Shown here in pieces: positions 56,943 to 64,000 of a stretch of DNA of 64,000 nucleotides. The first letter of the stretch is position 1. Every line of letters begins with the position of its first letter. This DNA comes from Candidatus Leptofilum gracile (GTDB lineage: Bacteria; Chloroflexota; Anaerolineae; Promineifilales; Promineifilaceae): assembly GCA_016713825.1 (NCBI GenBank), contig JADJOJ010000007.1, positions 124,001 through 188,000 of the forward strand. The letters run 5' to 3'. The position numbers were made by a program, and so were the translations under genes. The notes beneath the pieces were generated by a model. It saw nothing but the letters and a program-made list of their open reading frames with translations, was not told the DNA's origin and made no database searches.

Positions 56943-59072
56943 CTAAAATTGTGCGCCGCTGGCGGCCATCACCTGCAAACGCTCTGGGGGCAAAAAGCGG
57001 TCGCCAAACTTCTCGGCCAGCGCCTGGCTGCGCTGGGTAAAGGCGGCCACGCCATAATCGTTGATGTATTGCAGCGTGCCCCCCTTGAACGGAGCAAAGC
57101 CCCAGCCAAAAATCGCCCCGATGTTGGCATCGGCGGCATTGGTGACCACATTTTCTTCCAGGCAGCGCACTGCTTCCAGCGCCTGCACAAACATCAGCCG
57201 CTCGATCATCTCTGGCTGGCTCAGCGGTTCGCCCTGCGGTGGGAAAATTGTGGTCAGCTCTGGCCAGAGCTGTTTTTTGCCGCCTGCGGGATAGTCGTAA
57301 AATCCTGCGCCACGGGCTTTGCCGTAACGGCCGTATTCCCCCGTCATCACATCCAAAACCGCATCAGAGGGATGGGCTGGCATCGTCTGGCCTTCCGCCG
57401 CCAAATCCTGGCGGGTTTGCTCGCGAATATGCAGCATCAGCCCCAGACTCACCTCGTCAGACAGCGCCAGGGGGCCAACGGGCATGCCCGCCTGCAACCC
57501 GGCCGACTCGATGGCGCGAGGGTGCTGCCCTTCGCCCAGCAGCGCCAACCCTTCCTTCACATAGGTGGCAAACACCCGCGAGGTGTAAAAACCCCGACTG
57601 TCGTTCACCACAATCGGCGTTTTGCGGATTTTCAGCACAAAGTCAAACGCCTTGGCCAGCGTCTCGGCGCTCGTCTCGGCCCCGGTGATAATTTCCACCA
57701 GCTTCATCCGCTCTACCGGGGAGAAAAAATGCAGGCCGATGAAGTTAGACGGCCGTTGCGACGCCTTAGCCAATCCGGTAATCGGCAAGGTGGATGTGTT
57801 GCTGGCGAACAGAGTGGCTTCCCCCACCACCGCCTCAGCCTCCTGCGTCACCGTCGCCTTGAGCGACCGATCCTCAAACACCGCTTCAATAATCAAATCA
57901 CAATCCGCCAAATCGGCCGCATCCGCCGTGGGCTGCACCCGCGCCAGGGCGGCGTCTCGCTCCTCGCGGGTGAGCTTGCCTTTGGCCACGCGCTTGTCCA
58001 ACAGCGCGGCGATTTTGGCTTTGCCTGCTTCGGCTTGTTCCAGGGTGACATCTTTTAGCACGACGGGGAGGTGGGAAACGGCCGTAACATACGCAATTCC
58101 ATGCCCCATCATGCCCGCACCCAGCACGCCCACCTTCCGCGTCTCCTGCGGCGGCACAGCCTTGGGGCGACTGGCCCCGGCGCTAATCTCGTTTAGCTGG
58201 AACCAAAACGCGTTGATCATGTTTTTGGCCACCTGGCTGGTCGCCAACTGGGCAAAATAGCGGGACTCAATCCGGCTGGCGGTCTCAAAATCGACCACCG
58301 TCCCCTCTACCATAACGCTCAAAATCGCTTCCGGCGCGGGATAATTGCCAAAGGTGCGCTTCTTCAACATCGCCGGAGCCACTGAAAGCATCTGCCCCAC
58401 CTTGGGCTGGCGCGGATCGCCACCAGGGATGCGGTAGCCCGGCTTGTCCCACGGCTGAGCGGCTTGCGGATTGGCCACAATCCAGGCGCGCGCTTTTGTC
58501 AGGAGATCGGCCACATCGTCCGCCAATTCATCAATGAGCCCCGCCGTCTTGGCCGCAACAGGGTCCAGCTGCGCCCCCTCGGTCAGCAGCGGGAACGACG
58601 CTTGCAGGCCAATCATGCGCGGCAGGCGCGTCACGCCGCCGCCGCCCGGCAGCAGCCCCAGCGTCACCTCCGGGAAGCCTAGCTTCAGGCGCGGATCGTT
58701 AATCGCGATGCGATGATGGCACGCCAGCGCCAGCTCCAGACCGCCCCCCAACGCCGTGCCGTTGAGCGCAGCCACCACCGGCACGCCCAGCTTCTCCAGC
58801 GTGCGGAAGCCCGCCTTGAGCGCCTCGGCGCTGGCAAAAATTTCGGCCGCATCGGTGGCGGCATACAGCCATTCCAGATCGCCCCCCGCCATAAACGTCT
58901 TCTTGGCCGAGGTCACAATCACCCCCGCCAAATCCGCTTCTGCTTGCAGCCGGGCCAAAACCGCAGCCAGCGCTGCGCCAAATTCCGCATTAATCACGTT
59001 GGCCGACCGATCCGGCCGATCCAGCGTCAGCGTCACAATATTTTGCTCATCTTTTGCGTATTGAATTGCCAT
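56943..59072 (-). CDS. fadJ: Bifunctional enoyl-CoA hydratase/3-hydroxyacyl-CoA dehydrogenase
   Basis: 709 residues, the usual FadB/FadJ length. The N-terminal crotonase half has VVAALNGTALGGGLELALAC and FPEVTLGLLPGGGGVTRLP (the two catalytic Glu and oxyanion Gly); the C-terminal half has VGVLGAGMMGHGIAYVTA (NAD), FIGLHFFSPVERMKLVEII (catalytic His and Glu partner), KTPIVVNDSRGFYTSRV. It carries out hydration and NAD-dependent oxidation in beta-oxidation, ahead of thiolase; the thiolase gene lies upstream on the same strand, 132 bp away. Confidence 0.93.
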   Translation of the reverse strand: MAIQYAKDEQNIVTLTLDRPDRSANVINAEFGAALAAVLARLQAEADLAGVIVTSAKKTFMAGGDLEWLYAATDAAEIFASAEALKAGFRTLEKLGVPVVAALNGTALGGGLELALACHHRIAINDPRLKLGFPEVTLGLLPGGGGVTRLPRMIGLQASFPLLTEGAQLDPVAAKTAGLIDELADDVADLLTKARAWIVANPQAAQPWDKPGYRIPGGDPRQPKVGQMLSVAPAMLKKRTFGNYPAPEAILSVMVEGTVVDFETASRIESRYFAQLATSQVAKNMINAFWFQLNEISAGASRPKAVPPQETRKVGVLGAGMMGHGIAYVTAVSHLPVVLKDVTLEQAEAGKAKIAALLDKRVAKGKLTREERDAALARVQPTADAADLADCDLIIEAVFEDRSLKATVTQEAEAVVGEATLFASNTSTLPITGLAKASQRPSNFIGLHFFSPVERMKLVEIITGAETSAETLAKAFDFVLKIRKTPIVVNDSRGFYTSRVFATYVKEGLALLGEGQHPRAIESAGLQAGMPVGPLALSDEVSLGLMLHIREQTRQDLAAEGQTMPAHPSDAVLDVMTGEYGRYGKARGAGFYDYPAGGKKQLWPELTTIFPPQGEPLSQPEMIERLMFVQALEAVRCLEENVVTNAADANIGAIFGWGFAPFKGGTLQYINDYGVAAFTQRSQALAEKFGDRFLPPERLQVMAASGAQF

Positions 59073-59204
59073 CTCAATCCCCTAACCTGGACAAGCCAGA
59101 AAGATTCGTGGAAAAATTTTTTCAGGGGCAAGGCACTGGCCGAAACGTCCACAAACCAAATAGGTTTCGTTCCTTCTCCCCATGCCTGGCACTACTTTGA
59201 ATGT

Positions 59205-60416
59205 CTAAACCCGCTCAATCACCGTGGCAATGCCCATGCCGCCGCCCACGCACAACGAAATCAGCGCGGTCGAAAGGTCGGTGCGCTCCAGCTCGTCCAG
59301 CACGGTGCCCAGCAGCATCGCCCCCGTAGCCCCCAGCGGATGGCCCATCGCAATCGCGCCACCGTTCACGTTGACGTTTTCGGCTCCTTCAATGCCCATG
59401 TCGCGCATAAAGCGCAGCACCACCGAAGCAAACGCTTCGTTAATTTCGAACAGATCAATATCTTTGGCCGTCATCCCCGCCAGCTTCAGCGCCTTCTGCG
59501 ACGCTGGCCCCGGCCCGATGAGCATGATGGTTGGTTCTGTGCCCACCAGCGCGGCGGAACGAATTTTGGCGCGTGGCTTCAGCCCCAGCGCTGCGCCCTT
59601 CTCTTTGGAGCCAATGAGCACCAGCGCCGCCCCATCGACAATGCCAGAAGAGTTCCCGGCGGTGTGCACGTGGTTGATCGTTTCAACCTCGGTGTACACC
59701 TGCTGCGCCAGGGCGTCGAAGCCCAGCTCACCCATGGCGGCAAAGGCGGGATTGAGCTTGCCCAGGCTGGCCAGGGTGCTGTCCGGGCGAATGTGCTCAT
59801 CTTGTTCCAGAATGATCAGGCCGTTTTGGTCTTTTACGGGCACAACAGAACGTTGAAAATAGCCATTTTCCCAGGCGTGGGCCGCCCGCTGCTGGGAGCG
59901 CACGGCGAAGGCGTCTACGTCTCCGCGGCTGAAGCCTTCCATCGTGGCAATGAGGTCCGCACCGATGCCCTGGGGGACAAAGTTGACCTTGCTGCTCACC
60001 TTGGGGTCCAGCATCATCGCCCCGCCGTCGGAGCCCATCGGGATGCGGGACATGGATTCCACGCCACCGGCCACCACCAGCTGCTCCCAGCCAGAGCGCA
60101 CCTTCATGGCGGCCATGTTGACCGCTTCCAGCCCAGAGGCGCAAAAGCGGTTCAGCTGCACACCGGGCACGTCCACATCCCAATCGGCGTAGAGAACGGC
60201 CGTTCTCGCCACATCCGCCCCCTGATCCCCAATCGGCGTGACACAGCCCAGCACCACATCATCCACCTGCGACGTGTCCAGATCGTGCCGCTGCTGCATC
60301 TCCCGCATCAGCGTCGCCAACAGCTCCACCGGGGCCACCTCATGCAAAGACCCACTCTGCTTGCCCCGCCCGCGCGGGGTGCGAATCGCTTCAAAAATAT
60401 ACGCCTCTTGACTCAT
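59205..60416 (-). CDS. fadA: Acetyl-CoA C-acyltransferase (thiolase)
   Basis: 403 residues. The nucleophilic Cys is in NRFCASGLEAVNMAAMKVRS (~89), the His in NVNGGAIAMGHPLGATGA and the second Cys in SLCVGGGMGIATVIERV. It cleaves 3-ketoacyl-CoA with CoA, or condenses two acetyl-CoA. With fadJ downstream it completes beta-oxidation. The ATG follows an AGGAGCTGAGC ribosome-binding site. Whether it prefers short or long chains cannot be read. Confidence 0.92.
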   Translation of the reverse strand: MSQEAYIFEAIRTPRGRGKQSGSLHEVAPVELLATLMREMQQRHDLDTSQVDDVVLGCVTPIGDQGADVARTAVLYADWDVDVPGVQLNRFCASGLEAVNMAAMKVRSGWEQLVVAGGVESMSRIPMGSDGGAMMLDPKVSSKVNFVPQGIGADLIATMEGFSRGDVDAFAVRSQQRAAHAWENGYFQRSVVPVKDQNGLIILEQDEHIRPDSTLASLGKLNPAFAAMGELGFDALAQQVYTEVETINHVHTAGNSSGIVDGAALVLIGSKEKGAALGLKPRAKIRSAALVGTEPTIMLIGPGPASQKALKLAGMTAKDIDLFEINEAFASVVLRFMRDMGIEGAENVNVNGGAIAMGHPLGATGAMLLGTVLDELERTDLSTALISLCVGGGMGIATVIERV

Positions 60417-60473
60417 GCTCAGCTCCTGTTTTTGGATACTCTCGAAATTGTGTAGTTGACAGCAAATGATGAA

Positions 60474-60585
60474 TGATGCGTGGCATCACGCATCACGCAT
60501 CACGCATCACGCATCACGCATCACGCATCACGCATCACGCATCACGCATCACGCATCACGCCAACCTCCACAAAATCTTAAAGAC
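60474..60585. repeat. Heptad-repeat element, copy 4 (11 CATCACG units)
   Basis: gatgcgtgg leads into eleven uninterrupted CATCACG heptads (60484-60560), followed by CCAACCTCCACAAAATCTTA AAGAC, a diverged version of the flank of the element at 35489. It fills most of the 356-bp gap between the divergent thiolase and mutase genes. Confidence 0.8.
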
Positions 60586-60595
60586 AAACAAATTT

Positions 60596-60623
60596 TTGAC
60601 AACTTCTCGACTCTCAGTTATCT
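60596..60623 (+). promoter_or_regulatory. Probable sigma-70 promoter of the mutase operon
   Basis: TTGACA (60596-60601), a 16-bp spacer and TTATCT (60618-60623) point toward the mutase gene. The -35 is perfect, the -10 matches weakly. Confidence 0.5.
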
Positions 60624-60641
60624 TCTAGGCTAGAAAAACCT

Positions 60642-60655
60642 AACGAATGTTCGTT
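60642..60655 (+). promoter_or_regulatory. TetR-type operator palindrome
   Basis: AACGAATGTTCGTT is a 6-2-6 perfect inverted repeat just downstream of the promoter, with further CC/GG pairing outside. The operon's own TetR-family gene (62932) is the natural candidate regulator, by analogy with fatty-acid TetR regulators. Confidence 0.6.
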
Positions 60656-60772
60656 TGGCTACTATCTTACCAAAAAATCTTAAAGCAACGATTGTTTCGT
60701 CTAGCAAAAAAACCTGTGAAATCTGCGGATTGTGTGGCTTTCTCAAAACAATCTTTGCGAAATTAGGTGCAA

Positions 60773-62377
60773 ATGACCCGGCAAACCAGCTCAGGCATTC
60801 CCCTAAAACCGGTTTACACGGCCACTGACCTCCCGGCTGACCATCTGCCGGAGACGGTGCCTGGCAGTGCGCCGTTTACCAGGGGCGCTTACCCCGGCAT
60901 GTACCGCACCAAACCGTGGCGCATCTTCCAACTCAGCGGCTACGGCAACCCCGAAGACGAACGCGAACGCATCAAATTCCTGCTGGAGCACGGCGAAACT
61001 GGCTTCATCATGGAGCACGACCGGAATACGGCCGATCACCTCTACAACGTCGATCATCCCGAAGTCGTGGCCCGGCATGAAGACGTGGGGCTGTCTGGCG
61101 CGGTCATTTTGGGCGTGCGCGACTACGAAACGATCCTCGACGGCATCCCCATCGAACAATATTACTGCCATCCCGGCGGCGCAGTGGTGCAGCATGGGCC
61201 GTTTGCCCTGGCCTGCTACTGGACGGTCGCCCAGCGCCGCAATCTAGACCTGAAAAAATTGGCAGGCACCGGGCAGAGCGACTTTTTCCTCACCTACCTG
61301 GGCTGCATCACCAAGCAGCAGGTGCCCGCCCGCGTCGGGCTGCGCTTCAACTGCGACATCATCGAGCATTGCGCCCAACACATGCCGCGCTGGGTGCCGG
61401 TCTCCATTGCCGCCTACAACGGGGCCGACACCGGCCTGAACGCCTTCCAGGAGCTGGGGGCGCTGTTTGCCAACGCGGTGGAGTATCTGGACGTGGTGAA
61501 GGCGCGGGGCAATCTGGATTTGGCCCAGCTGGCGCAAGGCATTGGCGGGGTCAACTTCCGGGTGTCGATGGACTTTTTTGAGGACATTTGCAAGCTGCGG
61601 GCGGCGCGCAAAATGTGGCACCGGCTGCTCACCGAGCGGTACGGCATCACCGATGAGCGGGCGCTGCGGCTGCGCATTCACGTGGTCACGGCCGGGTCGG
61701 CGATGACTTACCAGCAGCCGCTGAACAACATCGCCCGCGGCACGCTGATGGCGCTGGCGTCGGTGCTGGGCGGCGTGCAGTCGCTGGGCGTTTCGGGCTA
61801 TGACGAGGCGATTTCGATTCCGTCGGAGCACGCCCACCAGATGTCGGTGCGCATTCAGCAAATTTTGCAGCACGAGACAAACATTACGGCCGTTGCCGAC
61901 CCCCTCGGTGGTTCCTACTTCATCGAAAGCCTGACGGCCGAATTGGAAGAACGCGCCTGGGATTTCTTTAACCAGATTCAGGACGAAGGCGGCTTTATCA
62001 ACACGCTAGACAGCGGCTGGCTGCACCAGCACGCCAGCCAAAACCAGATTGAGCAGGAGATGGCGTTGTGGGACGGCCGTAAATCTGTCGTCGGCGTCAA
62101 CATGGCCCAGGAAAGCATCGAACCGCTGGAGATTAACGGCCACGAACCGGTGGAGGGCGTCTGGGAAAACGCCATGGCCCGCCTGGAAACCATCAAGCGC
62201 AGCCGGGACCAGAAAGCGGCCAGCCAGGCGCTGCGCGACCTGGAGCAGGCGTGTCGCACTGATAAAAATATCATGCCGGTGATGGGAACGGCCGTTGCCG
62301 CCGACGTCACCCTGGGCGAAATTGGCGACGTTTTTCGCGAAGTCTTCGGCGACTGGAATCCGCCTATTCAACTGTAA
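60773..62377 (+). CDS. B12-dependent acyl-CoA mutase, large subunit, with altered active site
   Basis: 534 residues of the methylmalonyl-CoA mutase large-subunit family without the C-terminal B12 domain. The N-terminal barrel has FTRGAYPGMYRTKPWRIFQL and ILDGIPIEQYY, then ADPLGGSYFIESLT and SVVGVNMAQ. The residues set by the known enzymes differ: MCM's RQY (Tyr89) reads FQL, the carboxylate-binding Arg of RNTY is lost, and the catalytic GYH (His244) reads AYN. These changes also differ from isobutyryl- and hydroxyisobutyryl-CoA mutases, which keep the His. It pairs with the B12 subunit next to it. ATG 60773 after AGG is preferred over GTG 60767. Substrate unknown; isomerisation of a CoA ester is inferred. 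Confidence 0.85.
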   Translation: MTRQTSSGIPLKPVYTATDLPADHLPETVPGSAPFTRGAYPGMYRTKPWRIFQLSGYGNPEDERERIKFLLEHGETGFIMEHDRNTADHLYNVDHPEVVARHEDVGLSGAVILGVRDYETILDGIPIEQYYCHPGGAVVQHGPFALACYWTVAQRRNLDLKKLAGTGQSDFFLTYLGCITKQQVPARVGLRFNCDIIEHCAQHMPRWVPVSIAAYNGADTGLNAFQELGALFANAVEYLDVVKARGNLDLAQLAQGIGGVNFRVSMDFFEDICKLRAARKMWHRLLTERYGITDERALRLRIHVVTAGSAMTYQQPLNNIARGTLMALASVLGGVQSLGVSGYDEAISIPSEHAHQMSVRIQQILQHETNITAVADPLGGSYFIESLTAELEERAWDFFNQIQDEGGFINTLDSGWLHQHASQNQIEQEMALWDGRKSVVGVNMAQESIEPLEINGHEPVEGVWENAMARLETIKRSRDQKAASQALRDLEQACRTDKNIMPVMGTAVAADVTLGEIGDVFREVFGDWNPPIQL

Positions 62378-62444
62378 TCAGTAATCAGTAATCGGTATTC
62401 AGTAATCGGTAATCAGTGTCCCTTACGGATTACCGATAACCGAA
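62375..62444 (+). repeat. AATCAGT heptad hairpin between the two mutase subunits
   Basis: AATCAGT AATCAGT AATCGGT ATTCAGT AATCGGT AATCAGT faces acggattaccgataaccg, giving an imperfect stem in the 70-bp gap between large- and small-subunit genes. It could adjust the ratio of the two subunits. Confidence 0.65.
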
Positions 62445-62446
62445 AT

Positions 62447-62854
62447 ATGCAGAAAAATATGGAAGAACAAACGCCACCTGCCAAAATTTTACTCGCCAAA
62501 ACCGCCCTCGACGGCCATTGGCGCGGCATCAACGTCGTTGGTCGCGCCCTGCGCGACGCGGGCTTCGAGATCATCCTCGTCGGCATGGCCCAGGCGGAAG
62601 AGATTGTCAACGCCGCCCTCACCGAAGACGTGGACCTGATTGGCCTGAACATGGGCGGGCGCATCGAAGTGGTTGAGCGCATTTTGGAGCAGCTGGCCGC
62701 CGCCGAGCTGGACGTTCCCGTCTTTGCTGGGGGCACCATTTCACCCAAAAATTGCCGTCTGCTGGCTGAAAAAGGGATCGAAACATTTCCGCCCGGCTCC
62801 TCCCTGCACGACATCGTCGCCGCCGCCGAACGACTAACAAAAGGCACATTTTAG
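62447..62854 (+). CDS. Cobalamin-binding small subunit of the acyl-CoA mutase
   Basis: 135 residues. KTALDGHWRGINVVGRALRD has the D-x-H-x-x-G motif whose His is the lower cobalt ligand; the second conserved stretch, usually S-x-L, reads GLNMGGR, and FAGGTIS is the third (GG) loop. It would deliver adenosylcobalamin to the large subunit encoded 69 bp upstream. ATG 62447 and 62459 are both possible starts. The atypical S-x-L parallels the altered large subunit, so both may belong to one divergent mutase type. Confidence 0.88.
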   Translation: MQKNMEEQTPPAKILLAKTALDGHWRGINVVGRALRDAGFEIILVGMAQAEEIVNAALTEDVDLIGLNMGGRIEVVERILEQLAAAELDVPVFAGGTISPKNCRLLAEKGIETFPPGSSLHDIVAAAERLTKGTF

Positions 62855-62893
62855 ACTTCAAAAGTCTTAGTTGCCTTAAGACTTTTGAAGTCT
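62853..62893 (+). terminator. Perfect hairpin after the mutase small subunit
   Basis: AGACTTCAAAAGTCTTA and TAAGACTTTTGAAGTCT pair over 17 bp with a short loop, overlapping the stop codon. It may terminate or stabilise the mutase message; the U-run is weak. Confidence 0.6.
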
Positions 62894-62931
62894 CGCCTGA
62901 AAAATTCTCTGTGTCCTCTGTGGCAAACATT

Positions 62932-63549
62932 ATGGAAGAACTCATTCACAACCCGGACAGCCGCTTCAAAGAAACCTCCCGCTCGCTGGAAATTTTGGAG
63001 GTGGTGTCCCGCCTCTTTTACGAAAACGGGTACGGCCTGGTTGGCATGCGCCTCATTGCCGACACCGTCGGCGTGCGCGCCGCCACCCTCTACCACCACT
63101 TCAACGGCAAAGACGACATGCTCTTCCAGATTGCCCTGGGCGTCACCCAAACCTTTGTGGAGCGCCTGCTGCCCATCCTGGAAGAGGCCGAAGGCAGCCG
63201 CGCCGACCGGCTCAAAGCGTTTGTGCGCCAACACATCATCTTTCGCTGGCAGCGGCGCTACTGGATTTCCACCACGCTGCGCGACCTCAGAGCGCTGCCC
63301 GCCATCCAGCAGGCAGAGGTGGTCGGCTATCTGCGCCATTACCAGGATACCTTGCGCGATTTTATCCAGGCGGGCATGGCTGAAGGGGAATTCAGTGCCC
63401 CCGACAGCACCCTGGCTGGCTTTGCCCTGATTGGCATGATTCATGGCATCAACGACTGGTTCAGCCCCAGCGGTACGCTCACCATCGAAGCGGTGGCCGA
63501 TCTGTACGCCGACATGGCGGTAGACAAGCTGCTGAGCGCGGTTAATTGA
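62932..63549 (+). CDS. TetR-family transcriptional regulator
   Basis: 205 residues. The N-terminal helix-turn-helix has GMRLIADTVGVRAATLYHHF and NGKDDML; the C-terminal ligand domain is helical with FIQAGMAEGEFSAPDSTLAG. It follows the mutase genes and precedes an acyl-CoA synthetase, as fatty-acid and branched-chain TetR regulators do, and would bind the AACGAATGTTCGTT operator. ATG 62932 is chosen over GTG 62911 because the latter lies in an intergenic word repeated elsewhere (ttctctgtgtcctctgtggc). Confidence 0.9.
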   Translation: MEELIHNPDSRFKETSRSLEILEVVSRLFYENGYGLVGMRLIADTVGVRAATLYHHFNGKDDMLFQIALGVTQTFVERLLPILEEAEGSRADRLKAFVRQHIIFRWQRRYWISTTLRDLRALPAIQQAEVVGYLRHYQDTLRDFIQAGMAEGEFSAPDSTLAGFALIGMIHGINDWFSPSGTLTIEAVADLYADMAVDKLLSAVN

Positions 63550-63558
63550 TACTTATAA

Positions 63559-63617
63559 GACCCTAAGGGTTTTTCGCCTCAGGATATACGTTCATCGCGG
63601 TCAAAACCCTTAGGGTC
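63559..63617 (+). terminator. Stem-loop after the TetR gene
   Basis: GACCCTAAGGGTTTT pairs perfectly with AAAACCCTTAGGGTC across a 29-nt loop, between the TetR stop and the acyl-CoA synthetase. Probable terminator or element; no T-run after it. Confidence 0.55.
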
Positions 63618-63686
63618 GGTTAGTCACATATTTTTTGCGCTTTAGCGCCCTGGCTATCATCTTCTTGTAAAGAAAAAGGAGACCTT

Positions 63687-64000
63687 ATGACCCCACTACC
63701 CTCCCACCACCAAAGCATGGTTGGCCGGGCCACCATTGGTGACCAGCTGCGCCGCCATGCGCAACATGAACCGCAGAAAGCGGCCGTTATCTTTTACTAC
63801 GCCGACGGCACCCGCGAAGTCCATACCTACGGCTCGCTCAACCAGCGGGTCAACCGGCTGGCGCTGGCCCTGCAAGCCCAGGGCGTCGGGCGCGGCGACG
63901 TCGTCGCCATGATGTCGCGCAACAGCCCAGATTACGTCACCGCCTGGTACGCCAGCCTCAAGCTGGGGGCGATGCTCACCGGCATCAACTTCACCTTCAA
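63687..64000 (+). CDS. Acyl-CoA synthetase (AMP-forming), N-terminal part, 3'-truncated
   Basis: The frame stays open to the window edge (104 codons). TIGDQLRRHAQHEPQKAAVI, REVHTYGSLNQRVNRLALAL and GVGRGDVVAMMSRNSPDYVT with KLGAMLTGINFTF are the start of the ANL adenylating family (fatty-acyl or short-chain acyl-CoA ligase). It activates acids to acyl-CoA for beta-oxidation. ATG 63687 follows AAAAAGGAGACC, an excellent ribosome-binding site. The AMP-binding core lies beyond the window, so specificity is open. Confidence 0.87.
   Translation, partial: MTPLPSHHQSMVGRATIGDQLRRHAQHEPQKAAVIFYYADGTREVHTYGSLNQRVNRLALALQAQGVGRGDVVAMMSRNSPDYVTAWYASLKLGAMLTGINFTF

Noticed and set aside
60484..60560. 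CRISPR or satellite array of CATCACG
   Set aside because: Eleven uninterrupted heptads without spacers; part of a dispersed heptad element.
60773..62377. Ordinary methylmalonyl-CoA mutase
   Set aside because: The Tyr, Arg and His that define MCM are replaced, so this name would mislead despite overall similarity.

Overview
The window looks like chromosomal DNA from a Chloroflexota bacterium (Anaerolineae/Caldilineae-like, perhaps a filamentous activated-sludge type). This is inferred from a GC-rich gene set with no outer-membrane genes, Pro/Thr-linker surface proteins, a probable death-like effector-associated domain, large multidomain secreted starch enzymes and many short-repeat hairpins between genes. 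No rRNA, tRNA, CRISPR array, prophage or insertion sequence was seen. The strongest window-wide signal is the palindrome ACGGCCGT (often AACGGCCGTT). By eye it occurs about 125-130 times, roughly once per 500 bp, where base composition predicts one or two.

Layout. 1-1.7 kb: two tandem family-4 glycosyltransferases with several frame breaks. 1.8-10.5 kb: housekeeping genes (uridine kinase, a small HD hydrolase, a kptA remnant, proline genes proA/proB, class II aldolase), a HAM1/ITPase fused to a death-like domain, a TatD hydrolase and an aldo/keto reductase. 10.6-16 kb: a giant secreted GH13 amylase with its own promoter and operator. 16.3-28.6 kb: a SpoIIM/RDD membrane pair, an ABC-F ATPase behind a possible attenuator, a run of solute-binding lipoprotein, glycerate kinase and phosphohexomutase, an M20 dipeptidase, a histidine phosphatase, and a three-gene coupled operon (membrane Mrr nuclease, methyltransferase, nucleotidyltransferase). 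28.7-39.6 kb: a hybrid histidine kinase, a surface-anchored pullulanase, gyrB, a small unknown and a YbhN-type flippase-like protein. 39.8-40.6 kb: an ECF sigma factor and its zinc anti-sigma factor. 40.7-53.8 kb: a minus-strand exopolysaccharide/glycan cluster whose genes mostly overlap by ATGA (two flippases, two O-antigen-ligase-like proteins, glycosyltransferases, methyltransferases, a B12-type radical SAM enzyme, a nucleoside phosphorylase). 54-64 kb: a surface protein, then lipid and acyl-CoA metabolism: an alkyl-DHAP-synthase-like enzyme, FadJ-type and thiolase enzymes, a very divergent two-subunit B12 acyl-CoA mutase, a TetR regulator and the start of an acyl-CoA synthetase.

How they fit together. 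The amylase and pullulanase share duplicated N-terminal modules and would attack alpha-glucan outside the cell; the aldolase and hexomutase serve central sugar metabolism. The glycan cluster would build and export a surface polymer. The 55-64 kb block suggests fatty-acid oxidation joined to a branched acyl-CoA rearrangement under TetR control, with ether-lipid synthesis beside it.

Quality warning. Six coding units carry about ten single-base frame breaks, nearly all at short homopolymers. Adding or removing one base restores full-length proteins each time, so most are probably assembly errors and are annotated here as single genes. Long antisense open frames over GC-rich genes were left out.
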